Assembly: GCF_035222375.1 (NCBI RefSeq)
Contig: NC_085890.1
Location: 2,976,001 to 3,040,000, forward strand
Length of the DNA: 64,000 nt
Reading direction: 5' to 3'
Origin: Podospora pseudocomata
Taxonomy: Eukaryota; Ascomycota; Sordariomycetes; Sordariales; Podosporaceae
The position numbers and the translations under genes were made by a program. Below are positions 31,301 through 42,145 of this stretch, one piece after another (within the stretch, counting starts at the first letter, position 1; each line of letters opens with the position of its first letter). Below the pieces are notes generated by a model. That model had not been told where the DNA came from. It searched no databases and saw only the letters and a list, made by a program, of their open reading frames with translations.

Positions 31301-33154
31301 CGGCTCGTAGTGTCAGGCTCTGAAGACATGACAATCCGGGTCTGGGATGCAAGCAGCGGCAGTTCATTGCACACGCTATCCGGGCATACAAGCGGTGTCA
31401 ATGCGGTGGTGGTTTCCCCTGTTGGCACCATCCTCGCATCGGGATCTTTCAACGACGACGTCTTTCTCTGGGACGCGAATGACTTTTCGCCCCGTGGTGA
31501 ATTGGAAGATTTCAATTCAGTGGTTGATATCAATTCTGGCTCTGCGGGAGGCATACCGACAAACAACAATAGCTCCACCTCAATTGCCACAACCCTGATC
31601 AACGATGAAAGAGGTCACTCAAACTCTGTCACGTTCGTTGGCCTTTCAGCAGATGGTCACTCCATCAATTCGGGCTCTCAGGACGGGCTGATCAAATTAT
31701 GGCGCAGGGACGGCGGAAATAACCTCGTGCTCAAGGGACACTCTTCCCGTATCAACCACGCCGTGTTCTCACCAGACGGCCGTCTCCTTGCATCTGCTTC
31801 AGCCGATGGAACCGTTAGATTATGGAAGCTCGAAACAGGATCAAGCCTACACACCTTTTCAGGACATTCTGATGAAGTGTTAAACGTCATCTTCTCCCCG
31901 GACGGCAAACACCTAGCTTCTCGCTCTGTCGACTCTACAGCTATTCTGTGGGATCCTAGAAGCGGAAATATGCTCGCCATTCTCACCGGAAATCAGGGCA
32001 CAGTGACGGACATCGCTTTCTCCCTCGACCGCCGCTTCTTTTCAACATGCTCAACAGACGCGACGATCACCGTCTGGGACACCATGTCGCACACGCGCCA
32101 CGCGATCCTCACAGGCCACACCGACAGAGTGAATTCCATCTCCTTCTCTCACGCAACCGGCAACCTTCTCGTTTCCTCCTCCGCCAACACTACTATCCGC
32201 ATCTGGAACTGGCAAGAATCCACCACCCCGATCTCAACCATCAAAGCCAAAGCCGCCACGACCTCAGCCTGCTTCTCCCCGGACAATAACCTGATATGCT
32301 TCTCCTCAGAGGATGGAATAGTCGAGCTCTGGGACTGGGAGGCTGTGACAAGGGGAGTATCTCGGCTTGGAACAGGTAGTTCAACTCAGTATAATAATCT
32401 GTTATGGCCTCAAGGTCCTTGCCCCTTGCCATTTGGGTAGGAAAGGCAAGGCCTACTTATAGTCCTCCGGATCCCCAGGACCGTTCTGAGCTCCCTGGTC
32501 CTCGAACCTGTCTTATCTGTCTGCCTTGGCCGGGCACCTCCTTCGGCGTCCTGGCCACTGATTCCACCAGTAATAGGTACATATGATTCCTGTCCTGCAG
32601 TCTTCTTGCAGCTCGTATGGGTCCTCAGTCCCTCCTGCCCAACCAACCCGTATCGGCACCCTGGTTCTGCCTTCGTGGTGGTCGCCGTGATGCCTCCGCT
32701 GAGCCCCGGTGGGCTCAGTTGGTTGCCGGCCCCAGATATTCTGATCCTGGGCATATCGTTGGGCTATTGTTGGTTGGAGTGTGTACTGTCTAGGGGCACT
32801 GAGTCGTGGGCCCGTGTGACAGAGGCACAATCCCCGCGAGGCTCCATCGCGAGAGACACCACAGTCCGGAGCATATCATTCTCCCCCAACGGCAGAGACA
32901 TCCTGACTGATAGGGGCATTTTGGACAGCAACAGCTTCTCTCTCTCTTCGGGTCCGTTCACCCAACACTCATTTTCTGGGTCAAAAAGTCCCGCACCAAA
33001 GCACACATTGTTTGCCGGTCAGGACTGGCTGAAGCGAGACATGGAGAACTTCATCTGGCTCCCGGACGACTACCGGGCCACGGCGGTGGCTGGACGTGAA
33101 GGGACAGTTGTGATGGGTCATTCCTCAGGGGCTCTTTCAGTTATATCGGTGTAG
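28326..33154 (+). pseudogene. second HNWD-type gene (HET-NACHT-WD40), broken
   Basis: Host gene relic. It begins abruptly inside the HET domain (YRNLEKCYVYLADV); the first ~100 HET residues are missing where the transposons sit. It continues with RGWTLQE, the NACHT P-loop GMADVGKSTVARTV and Walker B VLVADALDECE, then a winged-helix/linker region and 14 WD40-like repeats. These repeats are well diverged (VNSVVFSPNGKVLASGS, VNTAAFSPDGSLIATGS and so on), unlike the homogenised repeats next door. Decay: one-base loss near 29565, TAA at 30551-30553, and an insertion after the 13th repeat. A 69-bp in-frame intron is likely at 30326-30394. The tail resumes at about 32860 (TVRSISFSPNGRDIL, FIWLPDDYRATAVAG). 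Long open segments suggest recent death. Confidence 0.85.
32400..32828. mobile_element. LTR-like insertion inside the broken HNWD gene (boundaries approximate)
   Basis: About 430 bp of GC-rich sequence unrelated to WD40 repeats separates the last two WD units. It begins TGTTATGG and has an ACA near its right end (32819-32821). It holds a TATA-like ctataagta on the minus strand and has short inverted ends, so a solo LTR (probably transcribed leftward) is the best guess. Target duplications are not clear. It looks like a single fossil copy with no internal coding region. Confidence 0.35.
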
Positions 33155-33857
33155 GATTTGGTATTGGTGTTTGGAGCCTTGTTTTCCTGATATCTAGCTA
33201 CTCAGTCAACTTACTCTTGCTGTTTGACGACTTTACCTTCCTCAATAATGCATCCTCCAAAGTCAAACTCCTCCCCAATCCCGTGCCCCTATTGTGGGGT
33301 CATAAAGTGGGTCTTTACCCCTGAGCCAGGTGTCCGATCAAAACAAAGCTTTGTTTATCAACTTCGGTAAATATGGTATCAATGAGACGGATAGCTCTTG
33401 CGCATAGGAAATAGAACTATCCGGTTTCAGTATACGTATTTGAAGCTGAGGTAAGAAAACAGAAACGCAGAACGCTTAACCACGCGGCAGAGGGTCTCTC
33501 GGATTTGGTTCGTCAATCAAGTGAACTTCGCCGGGGGTGATGAGTCCATCTGCTCCGATTGAGTGAATGATACCCGTTACCTATGGCAAACTCGGCAGTC
33601 GGGCTGGTTTAGAGAGGCGTTTAATGTGGATGTGGGTGTTTTGGGGCGGCGCTGGGCGGTTTGGGGGTTCATCTTTCGTTAGGATTTTAAAAAGTTGTAA
33701 GTAGGTAGTGAGATGATGAAGTGACGAAGCAGAAAGAGTTGAGCACAGGAAGGTTCAAAAGATGTTGTAGCAAAAATAAAAGAACGTTGGATGCTACAGA
33801 TACGGCACTGTGGAGCCCTGTGGGGAAGACTGCCGCAAATAAAACGCAAAAATGAAT
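33155..33857. other. intergenic, no gene seen
   Basis: About 700 bp between the broken HNWD gene and tRNA-Leu. The T-run just left of 33857 (read on the minus strand) is the likely Pol III terminator of the tRNA. Nothing else seen. Confidence 0.45.
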
Positions 33858-33965
33858 TGATGAGAGTGGGATTCGAACCCACGCCCTTTCGGACCACGGA
33901 ATCCTGGAGGATGTTGGTTAAGGAGAACCTTAACGTGGCGCCTTAGACCGCTCGGCCATCTCACC
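33858..33965 (-). tRNA. tRNA-Leu(AAG) with intron
   Basis: On the minus strand the acceptor stem GGTGAGA pairs with TCTCATC (one G-U) and the discriminator is A. The D arm GGCCGAGCGGTC holds the A box. The anticodon stem CCACG/CGTGG closes a loop with anticodon AAG. A ~28-nt intron after position 37 contains CCTTAAC, complementary to the anticodon loop, as in other fungal tRNA-Leu introns. The variable arm is long (CCGAAAGG) and the T arm GTGGG-TTCGAAT-CCCAC is perfect. A T5 tract follows. It looks functional. Confidence 0.95.
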
Positions 33966-34064
33966 GTATGATTTGTTGAAGTGCATGCCTGGACACATCA
34001 TAAAACAGTAGAACGCCTTAGTGTAACAAAAGTCATCACTACCTGGGACCAACCGCCTGGGCAT

Positions 34065-35522
34065 TCAAGGCGGCCCGTAGTTCGCAACATAATAACATTC
34101 CGTCTCCCCCTTTCCACACATGATCCAATACCCTTTCCCAAAATTCTGACACGATAACGTCCGGTCACGCCGCCCAGGTTCAAGTTCTAATTCCTTCCCG
34201 ACCCCTCCTGACAAATCCCGCCACCACCTCATCCAGGGCATCGTCCCCCGTCGGACACACTTGCCCGGGATTTCCGTTGGGGGTAGGGCTCCAAGTGCAT
34301 AATAGAAGATATCTGAGAAGGCGACACGGGCATTCTCCAAATGAGGCAGGCCTAGAATCCCCTTGTCGATTACCCTCAAGACTTTTTCAATCTCGAGTGA
34401 GGTCCGCCGGTCGGGAAGGAGGTTGCTCTGTAGACAAAGCCACACGTTCCTCAACCCGGGCATTCGGGTAGCAAGCTGGTCCATCATTACCGCTAAGCCG
34501 TCGAGTCGGTGGTCGAAAGAGGCGAGTTCCCTTCCGCGGCCGTGTTTCGAGCAGAAAAGGTTGTTTATCTTGCTCGAGTAGAGGTCCCAGATTAGTTCGA
34601 CGGTGGTGATACTGCATAGTTTTTTCGGGGTGATGATGTAGGGTAGGCGGCGGACCATGAGGTCGCTGGAGATGTGGAAGAGGTTTTGTTGGTACAGAAT
34701 GGGGGAGGTTTCGAGGTAGGCTTGCTTGCAGGAGAGCATGAACCCGAGGATGCCGAGGAGGCAGGTTTGGGGTGTGTGCTGGTGGGTGTTGGTGTCGGTG
34801 AGGTCGGGGTCGAAGGGCTGGTAGAGGCAGTCATCGTCCCAGGGGGAGATGCGGGAGGAGAGGGAGGATTGGTTGGTGTGTTGGGGGTGGTGGTGGAGGT
34901 AGAGGAGGCGGTGGCACAAGGAGGTGGAGTAGTGCCATCGGGTTGGGCGGGTGTGATCGGTTTGTTTGGTGGTGCGGGTGATGCCTGCGGTGGGCGTGCC
35001 GGTGTTTTCGGAGCCGGGGACGATACGCCAGCGTTCTTTGGGGCGGAGGATGTGGTGCGGGCAGAACTTGGGGTTCGTGGCGAGCTCGGAGGGGGTGGGG
35101 TATCCTTTGTCGACTTGCCATGTATTGTGCTTGATCTCGCTGTGGTAGACGAGTTCTTTCCAGTAGGTTTCATCTGCCCCTTTTGGTGGCTTTTCCATAT
35201 ATCGGTTGCTGTTAGGAGGCGTGGTGTTGGAGCATTCGCACCGTGATTTTGGCCTTTTCGGGGCTGCGGGTGGCGGGCGGAAGTGCTCTTCAGCGTATTC
35301 CAACTCGGCGTGGAGGTGGATGGCGTTGTGGCCGAAAGCTTCCAGCAAGATCTGTTGGCGGATTTCGGCCGGGAGTTGCTGGAAGAATGGGCTGTTGGCA
35401 GTGGCTGAAGGACAGGGTGGCGTGAGACATGGGTCAGCAGGTTCGGGATTCTCGAAATCCAGAGTTGATGTAGATGCAGCTTCCTTCTTCAGGAAGGGCC
35501 AGTTTAACCGTGAACCGAACAT
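34065..35522 (-). CDS. unknown F-box-like/DUF7730-type fungal protein
   Basis: Single exon, 485 aa from the Met at 35522 (MFGSRLNWPFLKKEA). The frame is open 59 residues further to a Met at 35699, but that extension is low-complexity and less likely. Near residues 45-75 is FFQQLPAEIRQQILLEAFG, the opening of the DUF7730/2EXR-like domains of fungal F-box-type proteins. It is followed by a proline/charged region and the segment LGFMLSCKQAYLETSPILYQQNLFHIS, the second half of that domain (CKQ-x-YLE...LY-x-xN-x-F). The C-terminal part is well ordered (WMRWWRDLSGG). A role in substrate recognition is only a family-level inference. Confidence 0.75.
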   Translation of the reverse strand: MFGSRLNWPFLKKEAASTSTLDFENPEPADPCLTPPCPSATANSPFFQQLPAEIRQQILLEAFGHNAIHLHAELEYAEEHFRPPPAAPKRPKSRCECSNTTPPNSNRYMEKPPKGADETYWKELVYHSEIKHNTWQVDKGYPTPSELATNPKFCPHHILRPKERWRIVPGSENTGTPTAGITRTTKQTDHTRPTRWHYSTSLCHRLLYLHHHPQHTNQSSLSSRISPWDDDCLYQPFDPDLTDTNTHQHTPQTCLLGILGFMLSCKQAYLETSPILYQQNLFHISSDLMVRRLPYIITPKKLCSITTVELIWDLYSSKINNLFCSKHGRGRELASFDHRLDGLAVMMDQLATRMPGLRNVWLCLQSNLLPDRRTSLEIEKVLRVIDKGILGLPHLENARVAFSDIFYYALGALPPTEIPGKCVRRGTMPWMRWWRDLSGGVGKELELEPGRRDRTLSCQNFGKGYWIMCGKGETECYYVANYGPP

Positions 35523-35828
35523 GTCGTCAAAACAAAACTGAGATGATGGTGGGAGTTGATGAAGCGAGGTTGAAAGAGAGTTGAAATTAGACGTTCCGAG
35601 AGGAGATAGTGCCACGTGACTACACCCAAAGAGTCTTGTTGTCGACAGGGGTCCGAGCGGGCTGAGGACGACTCCAAGAGACAAAACAAAACTTGCCATT
35701 AAGGTGCTATCAAAATACCAAACACCCTTTCATTCCCAAAAACTCGCTAGAAAATTCCCAAAACAATAACGCCGTCATCATGCTTCTTTACCGCACCATC
35801 AAGGTGGACCCATCCTCCATCCCCTCAA

Positions 35829-36507
35829 CTACGCCCCCTGAAGCCTCCTCCTCTGCCCATTCCCCGAAGTCCCCTGAACCAAATCATAAACCACCTTCCC
35901 CACCTCCAACCCAACCCTCACCGTCTCCCCCGTCACAAACGCAACCGGAATCCATGCCAGTGCCGCCGTCACGATCCCTTCCTCCCCGGAAAGCCACCCC
36001 AAATACGTATTCTTCGCGCTTTCCATCGCCACCTTGGGCGCCTTCTCGAGCTCCTGCTCCAGCCACAGGCTCGCCTCCTTCTGCTGCTCCTCCCTCAGCT
36101 GGCTCACCCAGTCATTCGTCCTGTCTAGCTCCCCTTGCACCCAGTGGGGAGTCCGGTCCAGTTCGCCCGCGACCCATTTTGACGTGCCGGTTTGGTGCTC
36201 CTCGTGGATTTGGGTGACTTGCTCGTTGACGTGGGACTTGGTCGGTACGGGAGGTGATGGTTGCTGTGAGGCCGCTGAATGCACCGCCGGCGCTGCCGGC
36301 GGAGCGGGATTGTTTGGAGGGTTTGTGTTTTACGAGGGTGGTGCCGGAGGAGGTGATGGTTGCTGAGGGGGGATGCGGGGAGTGAGAGCGTCGGGAGGAT
36401 GTTGGGGGGTGGGGCCCGCGGGAGTGGGACTTGGGTACCAGCGAATTTGCCGGTGGTGGTTGGGGGTTCTTTTTGGATGATCGGGAGGAGGAGATGAAGG
36501 AGGGCAT
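35829..36507 (-). pseudogene. unknown fungal gene with an apparent single-base frameshift
   Basis: The frame starts at a Met at 36507 (MPSFISSSRSSKKNPQPP), a serine/proline-rich N-terminus including GTTLVKHKPSKQSR. The well-ordered C-terminal part lies in another frame: EQVTQIHEEHQTGTSKWVAG, two RTxxWVxxELDRT-like units, WLEQELEKAPKVAMESAKN and a hydrophobic stretch (IVTAALAWIPVAFVTGE), ending at 35829. Removing one C from a CCC run near 36230-36240 would make both parts one frame. I see no intron that does it. It is either a sequencing error in a homopolymer, in which case the gene is intact (~225 aa), or an early-stage pseudogene. Function unknown. Confidence 0.5.
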
Positions 36508-36533
36508 GCTTTATCTCTTCTATTTCCCCCTCC

Positions 36534-36806
36534 AGCGAGCTGTACCTCGATCTCGAAGGCAAAAGTCTGTTCCGCCATGGAACCATCTCCATCATTACGA
36601 TATTACTTCATCCGGAGGGATTAATTGGACTTGTCGACGTTGAACTCGTGGAAAACGCGTCTCGGACCGGTGACAAGACATATCTCAGTGGCTTGGAAAA
36701 GGCTATTCGACTCGATCTCAAATTGGAGTTTGCCGATCTCAACCGTTGGACTAGGATCAACAAGGAGATAACAGGCCTGATTTCTTCTGGCATTTTTGCA
36801 GTTTGA
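36534..36806 (+). pseudogene. relic of a DnaQ-like 3'-5' exonuclease-type gene
   Basis: An open frame without Met reads ELYLDLEGKSLFRHGTIS, then ILLHPEGLIGLVDVELVENA, ASRTGDKTYLSGLEKAI and DLNRWTRINKEI, with a stop at 36804-36806. LDLEG followed by RHGTISI is the first strand of fungal 3'-5' exonuclease (DEDD) domain proteins, and ENASRTG...YLSGLEKAI resembles their later helix. The ~60 residues normally between these blocks are missing, so this looks like an internally deleted copy, head to head with the minus-strand gene at 36507. Confidence 0.4.
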
Positions 36807-37784
36807 CCACTGGAGGCCAAAACAGTTCAGTACTGCATCAATAGCGTTATCCACCTCCCCTCCTTATACGGTACGTACCTCATGAAGATCAGACTTCAGT
36901 GGTTAGCAAAGGTGAAGGAGCAGAGCTCTCGGCGGGTCGATGAGGCTCATGGTCTTGGGTATGACCCTTAATCGCCTATGAAGGCACGGAGGCCACGGGG
37001 ATCAGAGATAGACCAGGCCCATTTGACTTTGGATGAGCAGTTTTGACAGAGAGATGTTCGGATCTGACGACGAGGATTACCCCGATTATGCTGAAGATGA
37101 CGAGCGCACAAGCTGCAGGGATACCGTTGATGATATAGATTACTATTTGTATTACTCTAACTGATTTGACAAAAGGTCTCAGGTTTCGTTTGCAGAGGAT
37201 GGCCGGAGTGGCCGTTGGAATCAAATATGAGGTGTCCAGTAGCTCTAATCTAGCGTTTTTGTTCGGTGTTTCTTCGTCTCTCGCCCTGGTTCTGCAACCT
37301 GAGAGTTCCTCCACCAGCACCTCTCTGTATCACCCCAGCGCTTCTCGTCAAACAATCATTTGCACTGTAAGCATGCTAATGACTGCACCCGCCTGCCAAA
37401 CGCAGCGGCAAGCAACTAGCCTTTCCACGTTTGCAATCTATCTTACCCGATCGAGCTTTAGAAGCCTTTGGCACCGTCGCCATCACAATCATGGTGGTGA
37501 CCGCCCAGATCGTCAACTCCACAAACAAGGCTGAGTGAGATCTCCACCCCCGCGAAACCCACCCACTGCCCCAATGACCCGCCGCGCTTGTGCGCCTCCA
37601 CTGCCTGCTTACTTTGACTTCACTCAAGTCCCTACATTCCCATCAGCACGACAGCTCATCGCTAATGATTCCAACGTTACAGGCAGCCACCGCCAGAATA
37701 AAAGCTGTCTTCAATCATTGGTATTGCAATTGATCGCATTATATACACCCATCTCATCGCCCTCTACGTCATAACAGGACTCCG
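36807..37784. other. unresolved region, possible membrane-protein fragments on the minus strand
   Basis: On the minus strand two short frames hold good membrane helices (LFVELTIWAVTTMIVMATV near 37510-37460 and VIQIVIYIINGIPAACALVI near 37150-37080), but I could not join them with convincing splice sites. They may be remains of a small multi-pass membrane protein gene, or chance. Confidence 0.25.
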
Positions 37785-39698
37785 CTACTCCCCATCGACC
37801 GACTGCACCCATTCCGACATGAGATCCTCATAATCCTCCGGCCCATACGGCTCTGTTGCCTCTTTTAACCACCCCGCCTTCCGATGAACTTTCAAACCCA
37901 TATCCCCCACCATCAAATCCAAGTACGGCACCGCGTCAAACACAAAGTCCGGCAGCAGCGCGCCCTTCCCGGCCGGATACCTCCATTTGCCAAACCGAGC
38001 ATGCAGTACTGTCTCGTGCTGAACCTCTTCCAGCGTCTTGGCCCTCCCTTCCCGATCCCTCTTCCCATCAACCGGCGGAATCGTCCTCACAGGCAGCTGG
38101 TCAGCAAAATACGCCGAGATCCACAACCCCTGGATATGCGCCATGATCATGGTGCTGAAGTTCATGCAGATACCCGCAAAGGCGATGTCTCTTGTCTGCA
38201 TGAACCTTGCTGAGGGTGGCACCATAAACCGGTACAGCGTCCATGGGGTCAGAGGAGTCGAAGGGTTGATCTTGTCTGTCGTTGACAGACCCTTTGTTCC
38301 AAGGAGTGGCTTCAGGTTAGGGTTTTGAACTGGCTGATCCTTCAATCGCGGAAATTTACCGAGAATTTCCTTGTCAGCCCGTTCGACGGCTTCCTTGGTG
38401 AACAGCTTTGCCTTGCTTGGTGTGTGAGGCAGCCCAATGTCTAGGTCAATTCCCTCGGGGAGAAACTTGACCGGTGGTACGTGCTTCCAGCCAGTCACAC
38501 AGCACAGGGCATCAGCCGGAAGGTCTGTACCGTTGGATAGGTGGACCGTTTTGTGGGACAGGCCGGTGATGTCTGCAATGTGAACTTTGACGGTGCCTTT
38601 GGTCAAAAGGTCCCAGAAGCTGGTGGGGTAGTTGTAGATGGAAAAGGACGAAGCGGTGAACATGGGGTGGCTCCAGGGCTTGATCTTCTTGAGCTCGGGG
38701 TGGGAGTCGTATTTGTTGAGCGTGATGACGTCGTTGCCGAGGACGGACCAGAAGACGTTCGTCATGGCGCGGCCGAGGGCGGTGCCGTGGTAGAAGTTGC
38801 GGAGCGTGTTGTACCCGTCGGCGAAGCCCCAGATGCAAGGGCTGAACCAGGTGAGCATGCGGGTGTCTGGGGGTTGCGGCGTTAGTACGTTAATGCACAA
38901 GAGGGGTGTGGTTGGTCGAAGACACATACTGACCAGCTTCTCTAGCCACTTTTTCAATGGTGTCACGTAGGGTGGTGCCATCCACACAGCACCATGGCCG
39001 CTTTCTCGGATCACCCAGTCCACGTGGATACCCTTCTTACCGTACGCATAGACTGCATCCCAAGCCGATTTACTCCCACCGAAAACCGTCACCTTATGAG
39101 TGGTTTCGAGGGTATCGACATGCTGAAGGAAATCAGCACCATGGAATAAAGGCGCGCTAAACTCCTCTTGTCCATCAATATGAGGCAAAAACGGCTCAGA
39201 AGTCAACCCGGTAGCGACAATGAGCTTCTTTGCAAAGATCCTGCTCGTCTCGTCGTCATGCGCTACTGTCAGGGTCCAACCACCGTCCAGTCCATCCTGG
39301 TGTTCAGCAGTCACAACCTTATGACGGAAGCGGATTTTATCCGCGATGCCAAACTTCTCAGCATAGGCTTTCAGGTACTCGTGCACGACAACGCCTGGGA
39401 TGTGGTCTCCAGGCTTCACACCGAATTGCTCGGTGGTCATCGGAAAGTCAGGGAACTGATATGTCCCAAGCATGTTGTTTGTTCGGAGCTCGGGGTAGAG
39501 CCGGCTATTGGCCCAGACACCGCCGACGCTCTCTTTGTCGTCGAGTAGGGCGAGAGTCTTGCCATTGTTGAGCTGGTGGTAGGTCTTTGCAGCGGAGAGT
39601 CCGGCGATGCCTATGCAATGCAGTTAGTTCCGGGTTGCGACACGCAGGGCGGGTGGTGGCATACCTGCGCCGATGACCACGAGGTCGAGGGTTTCCAT
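37785..39698 (-). CDS. FAD/NAD(P)-binding flavin monooxygenase (FMO/BVMO-like)
   Basis: Three exons, 39665-39698, 38930-39610 and 37785-38866, give 598 aa. The first intron splits the FAD motif: METLDLVVIGAG then IAGLSAAKTYH, together GxGxxG. Other motifs: GGVWANSRLYPEL (FAD-binding GG), VATGLTSEPFLPHIDGQ, the NADP Rossmann motif VTVFGGSKSAWDAVYAYG and the late CCVTGWKHVPP (ATG-like motif). The family inserts one oxygen atom into organic substrates using NADPH and FAD. Fungal paralogues of this type often act in secondary metabolism or detoxification. No cluster partners are visible here. The second intron (63 bp) is a multiple of three, so the frame is also open if it is retained. Confidence 0.88.
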
Positions 39699-42145
39699 GG
39701 CGGAGGATCTGAGTTGCCCGTTGAGGTACTCGGTGAAGGACGGTGGGTGTTTGCTTCGAAGGATGTTCCTTGAGCGCAGCAATGGTTGGAGGTGTGACCT
39801 CTTTGACCCTCGGACAACTCGGGCCCTGAATGCAGGTACGTCCGTTCCAAGTCAAAAAGGAAGGTTTCTTACTGTCTCAACGGTGGGTATATGCAGTGCC
39901 GTGATCTGATTATGGCAATCTCAAGTTGAAGCCCTTCTTCATTGCTGACCCCGCTCACTGAAGATTTCTTTTTTTTCAGGAACAAAATCACCGAGGGGCA
40001 CGCTGCTGATGTGTGATCAAGGGAGTTGGTCCCGCGGTCTCGGCACATGCCCTTGAATTGGGACATATGTCCCCTGTTCTTTTATCAGGAGGGTTGCAGT
40101 CGGATCCCAGATGGGATGCCAGGCAAAGAACCAAACTGCATGTTCGGCCGTGCTTACAATGCATCCGATAGGCAGAGGCGAAACTCTCTTCCATATTCAC
40201 CTTGTCGATTTTCCATTCTGACCAACGAGAGGCATTAGAGAACGTGGGGAAGCTGACTGTGTCGCGCTGAGGGGCTTGATGCCAAGGCCAACATTCCATT
40301 GAGCTGTGAACCGCTTTATGCCTGAACCTGGCTGCGATCGGCGGGGTGCAACCCCCCTTTTTTGAGGTTGTTTCAGGGGTTCATCTTGGTTGTTCCTTGG
40401 GCCTGGCCAGACTTTGAGTCTTGTAGTTTGTGAGGGATACATTATCATGGTGTGGGGATGCTATCAAGGTGCGTACAGTAAAGGTTGTCATGAGCTGCCA
40501 AAATGCATTGTCAGCTTGCTGCGGAGATTTCTTGAGGCTGGAACCAATAGCCTTCTCGTCGCATTCGATAGCGCATGTGGTGTAACAACTGGGAGGTTCT
40601 TGGGGGAGGGGGGGGTTGGGGGTCAGCAATGGAGAGTTGCCATATCATTGCAGGTGAGCAAACACATCATAAAGTAATGCATGGTCTCTCGCTGTGCTAC
40701 CGTTGAAACCTATATCGCCCCTTCAGGACTCTAGGGATTATCAAGGACAGCAAAACTTTGGCATCAAGGCCACCGTGCCAGCATCAGACACATGGAGAAT
40801 CCTGTCAGGGCAATGATGACGTGCATCACTGACTGCTTTCAGTCCAACACCCACCATCCAGTAAATTCTTCCTTTCTTTTTACGTGGGGGGCTAACGGCG
40901 GCGGGCGTTGTGTGGGGTGTTTTACGACATTCTACACAAAGAGTGACGAAATTGGCGATGAAATCTGAAGAAAAGCAAAAGGAAGATGCCGGTCAATGTC
41001 ATAGCAGACAAAGAAAGACCTGAGCGGTCCGTCCGTCCACAAGCACGTGGGTTTTAGATCTCTTCATGATCAAGTCAAAGAAATGCTCTTCCCTTCGGTG
41101 CTGCCGATGAAGAGTACTGTACCTTTCCGTCCCCACGTGGCCGTTCGGCTCAACCCGTTGTGTTGAAGATACCCCTCTCAACACTTCAGCAGTTGCTCCA
41201 TGGAGATATTCTCGCTCGATTTTAATCCCCTCCCGGTGCAATACCTCCGTCGGCCTACCTTCCCATCCCAACCCGGAGCCTTGTCGGAGATTTTCTTTTT
41301 CTTCAACGGCACACTGCAGCCACTGGTTCGCTCAGCTGAGCGGGTTTGCTGCTGTGAAACCGGATCACTTTACCACGTGCAGCCAGGACGAACATATTTA
41401 ATGTTATAACCAAGGGAAACTTGCATGCGCCCGAAGAGAAAAGGGAATTGCTTTTTCTTTTCTTGGTGGTGTTTCTACCCGTCAACGTGATCTGCGGTGA
41501 CGAGTTTCACAAACGGTTGGCAGCAGGAGGGGAGAGGGGATTGCCAGTAGTCAGCCAATGCAACGGGCCCCCTTTTTTTGGATTGCCAGGGGGTTTGGGG
41601 TGGTCAGCAGTGGATTGATAAGGTTAGATTTCGGGGGGAGGGGGGTGGGGTGGGCTTATTGTAATTAGGTAGATATGCTGCTTGCCTGATGCTGTCCTAC
41701 GGGGTGGGAGCTGTATACACTTCGCTCCTCTGGCCGCCCGCGCTTTGTTTCTCCTGTGGCTTCTTGTGTTCCTATCGGAGGTATGGTGGGCAAGGACGGG
41801 GTGGTATCTTCCTACATTCGCTCCCTTTAAGAAGAGGACGCCTCGGGTACCTTAATCTGCTTTTGCTTTTCCGAGCTGGGGCGACCTGCTGGAAGTTTCT
41901 TTATCGTTCTGGACTTTGTTGTATTTTTAACTTGTGGGCTTCTGTCTGGCGGGTGGTGTTGATGAGGTCATCTTTTCTTCATGAAGGTTAAAAAGACGGA
42001 ATCTGCCGTTTTTTATCTCTCCTTCGAGGTCGTAGCGGCCTTATTGGGAAATATTGCACGCCCCCTTTCCTTCCCACGTGGGCCAAAATCGATATACCGA
42101 CCTTACCTACCGAGCGCTTTGACGGACAGTGGTGCCAGATTCACC
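39699..42145. other. long gene-poor stretch with G-rich tracts
   Basis: About 2.4 kb without a convincing gene. It includes two tracts able to form G-quadruplexes (about 40600-40622 and 41633-41655) and a C/G hairpin with an ACCCCCC run near 40337-40360. It contains the promoters of the divergent monooxygenase (-) and SAT4-like (+) genes. Confidence 0.45.

Noticed and set aside
34592-35246. Several 190-codon shadow ORFs, one very T/S/P-rich, over the gene at 34065-35522
   Set aside because: Low-complexity products from GC-skewed DNA in other frames of a gene with a conserved-looking domain.
41200-41990. Short plus-strand ORFs upstream of the SAT4-like gene
   Set aside because: No motifs, no splice partners, low-complexity F/C-rich products.
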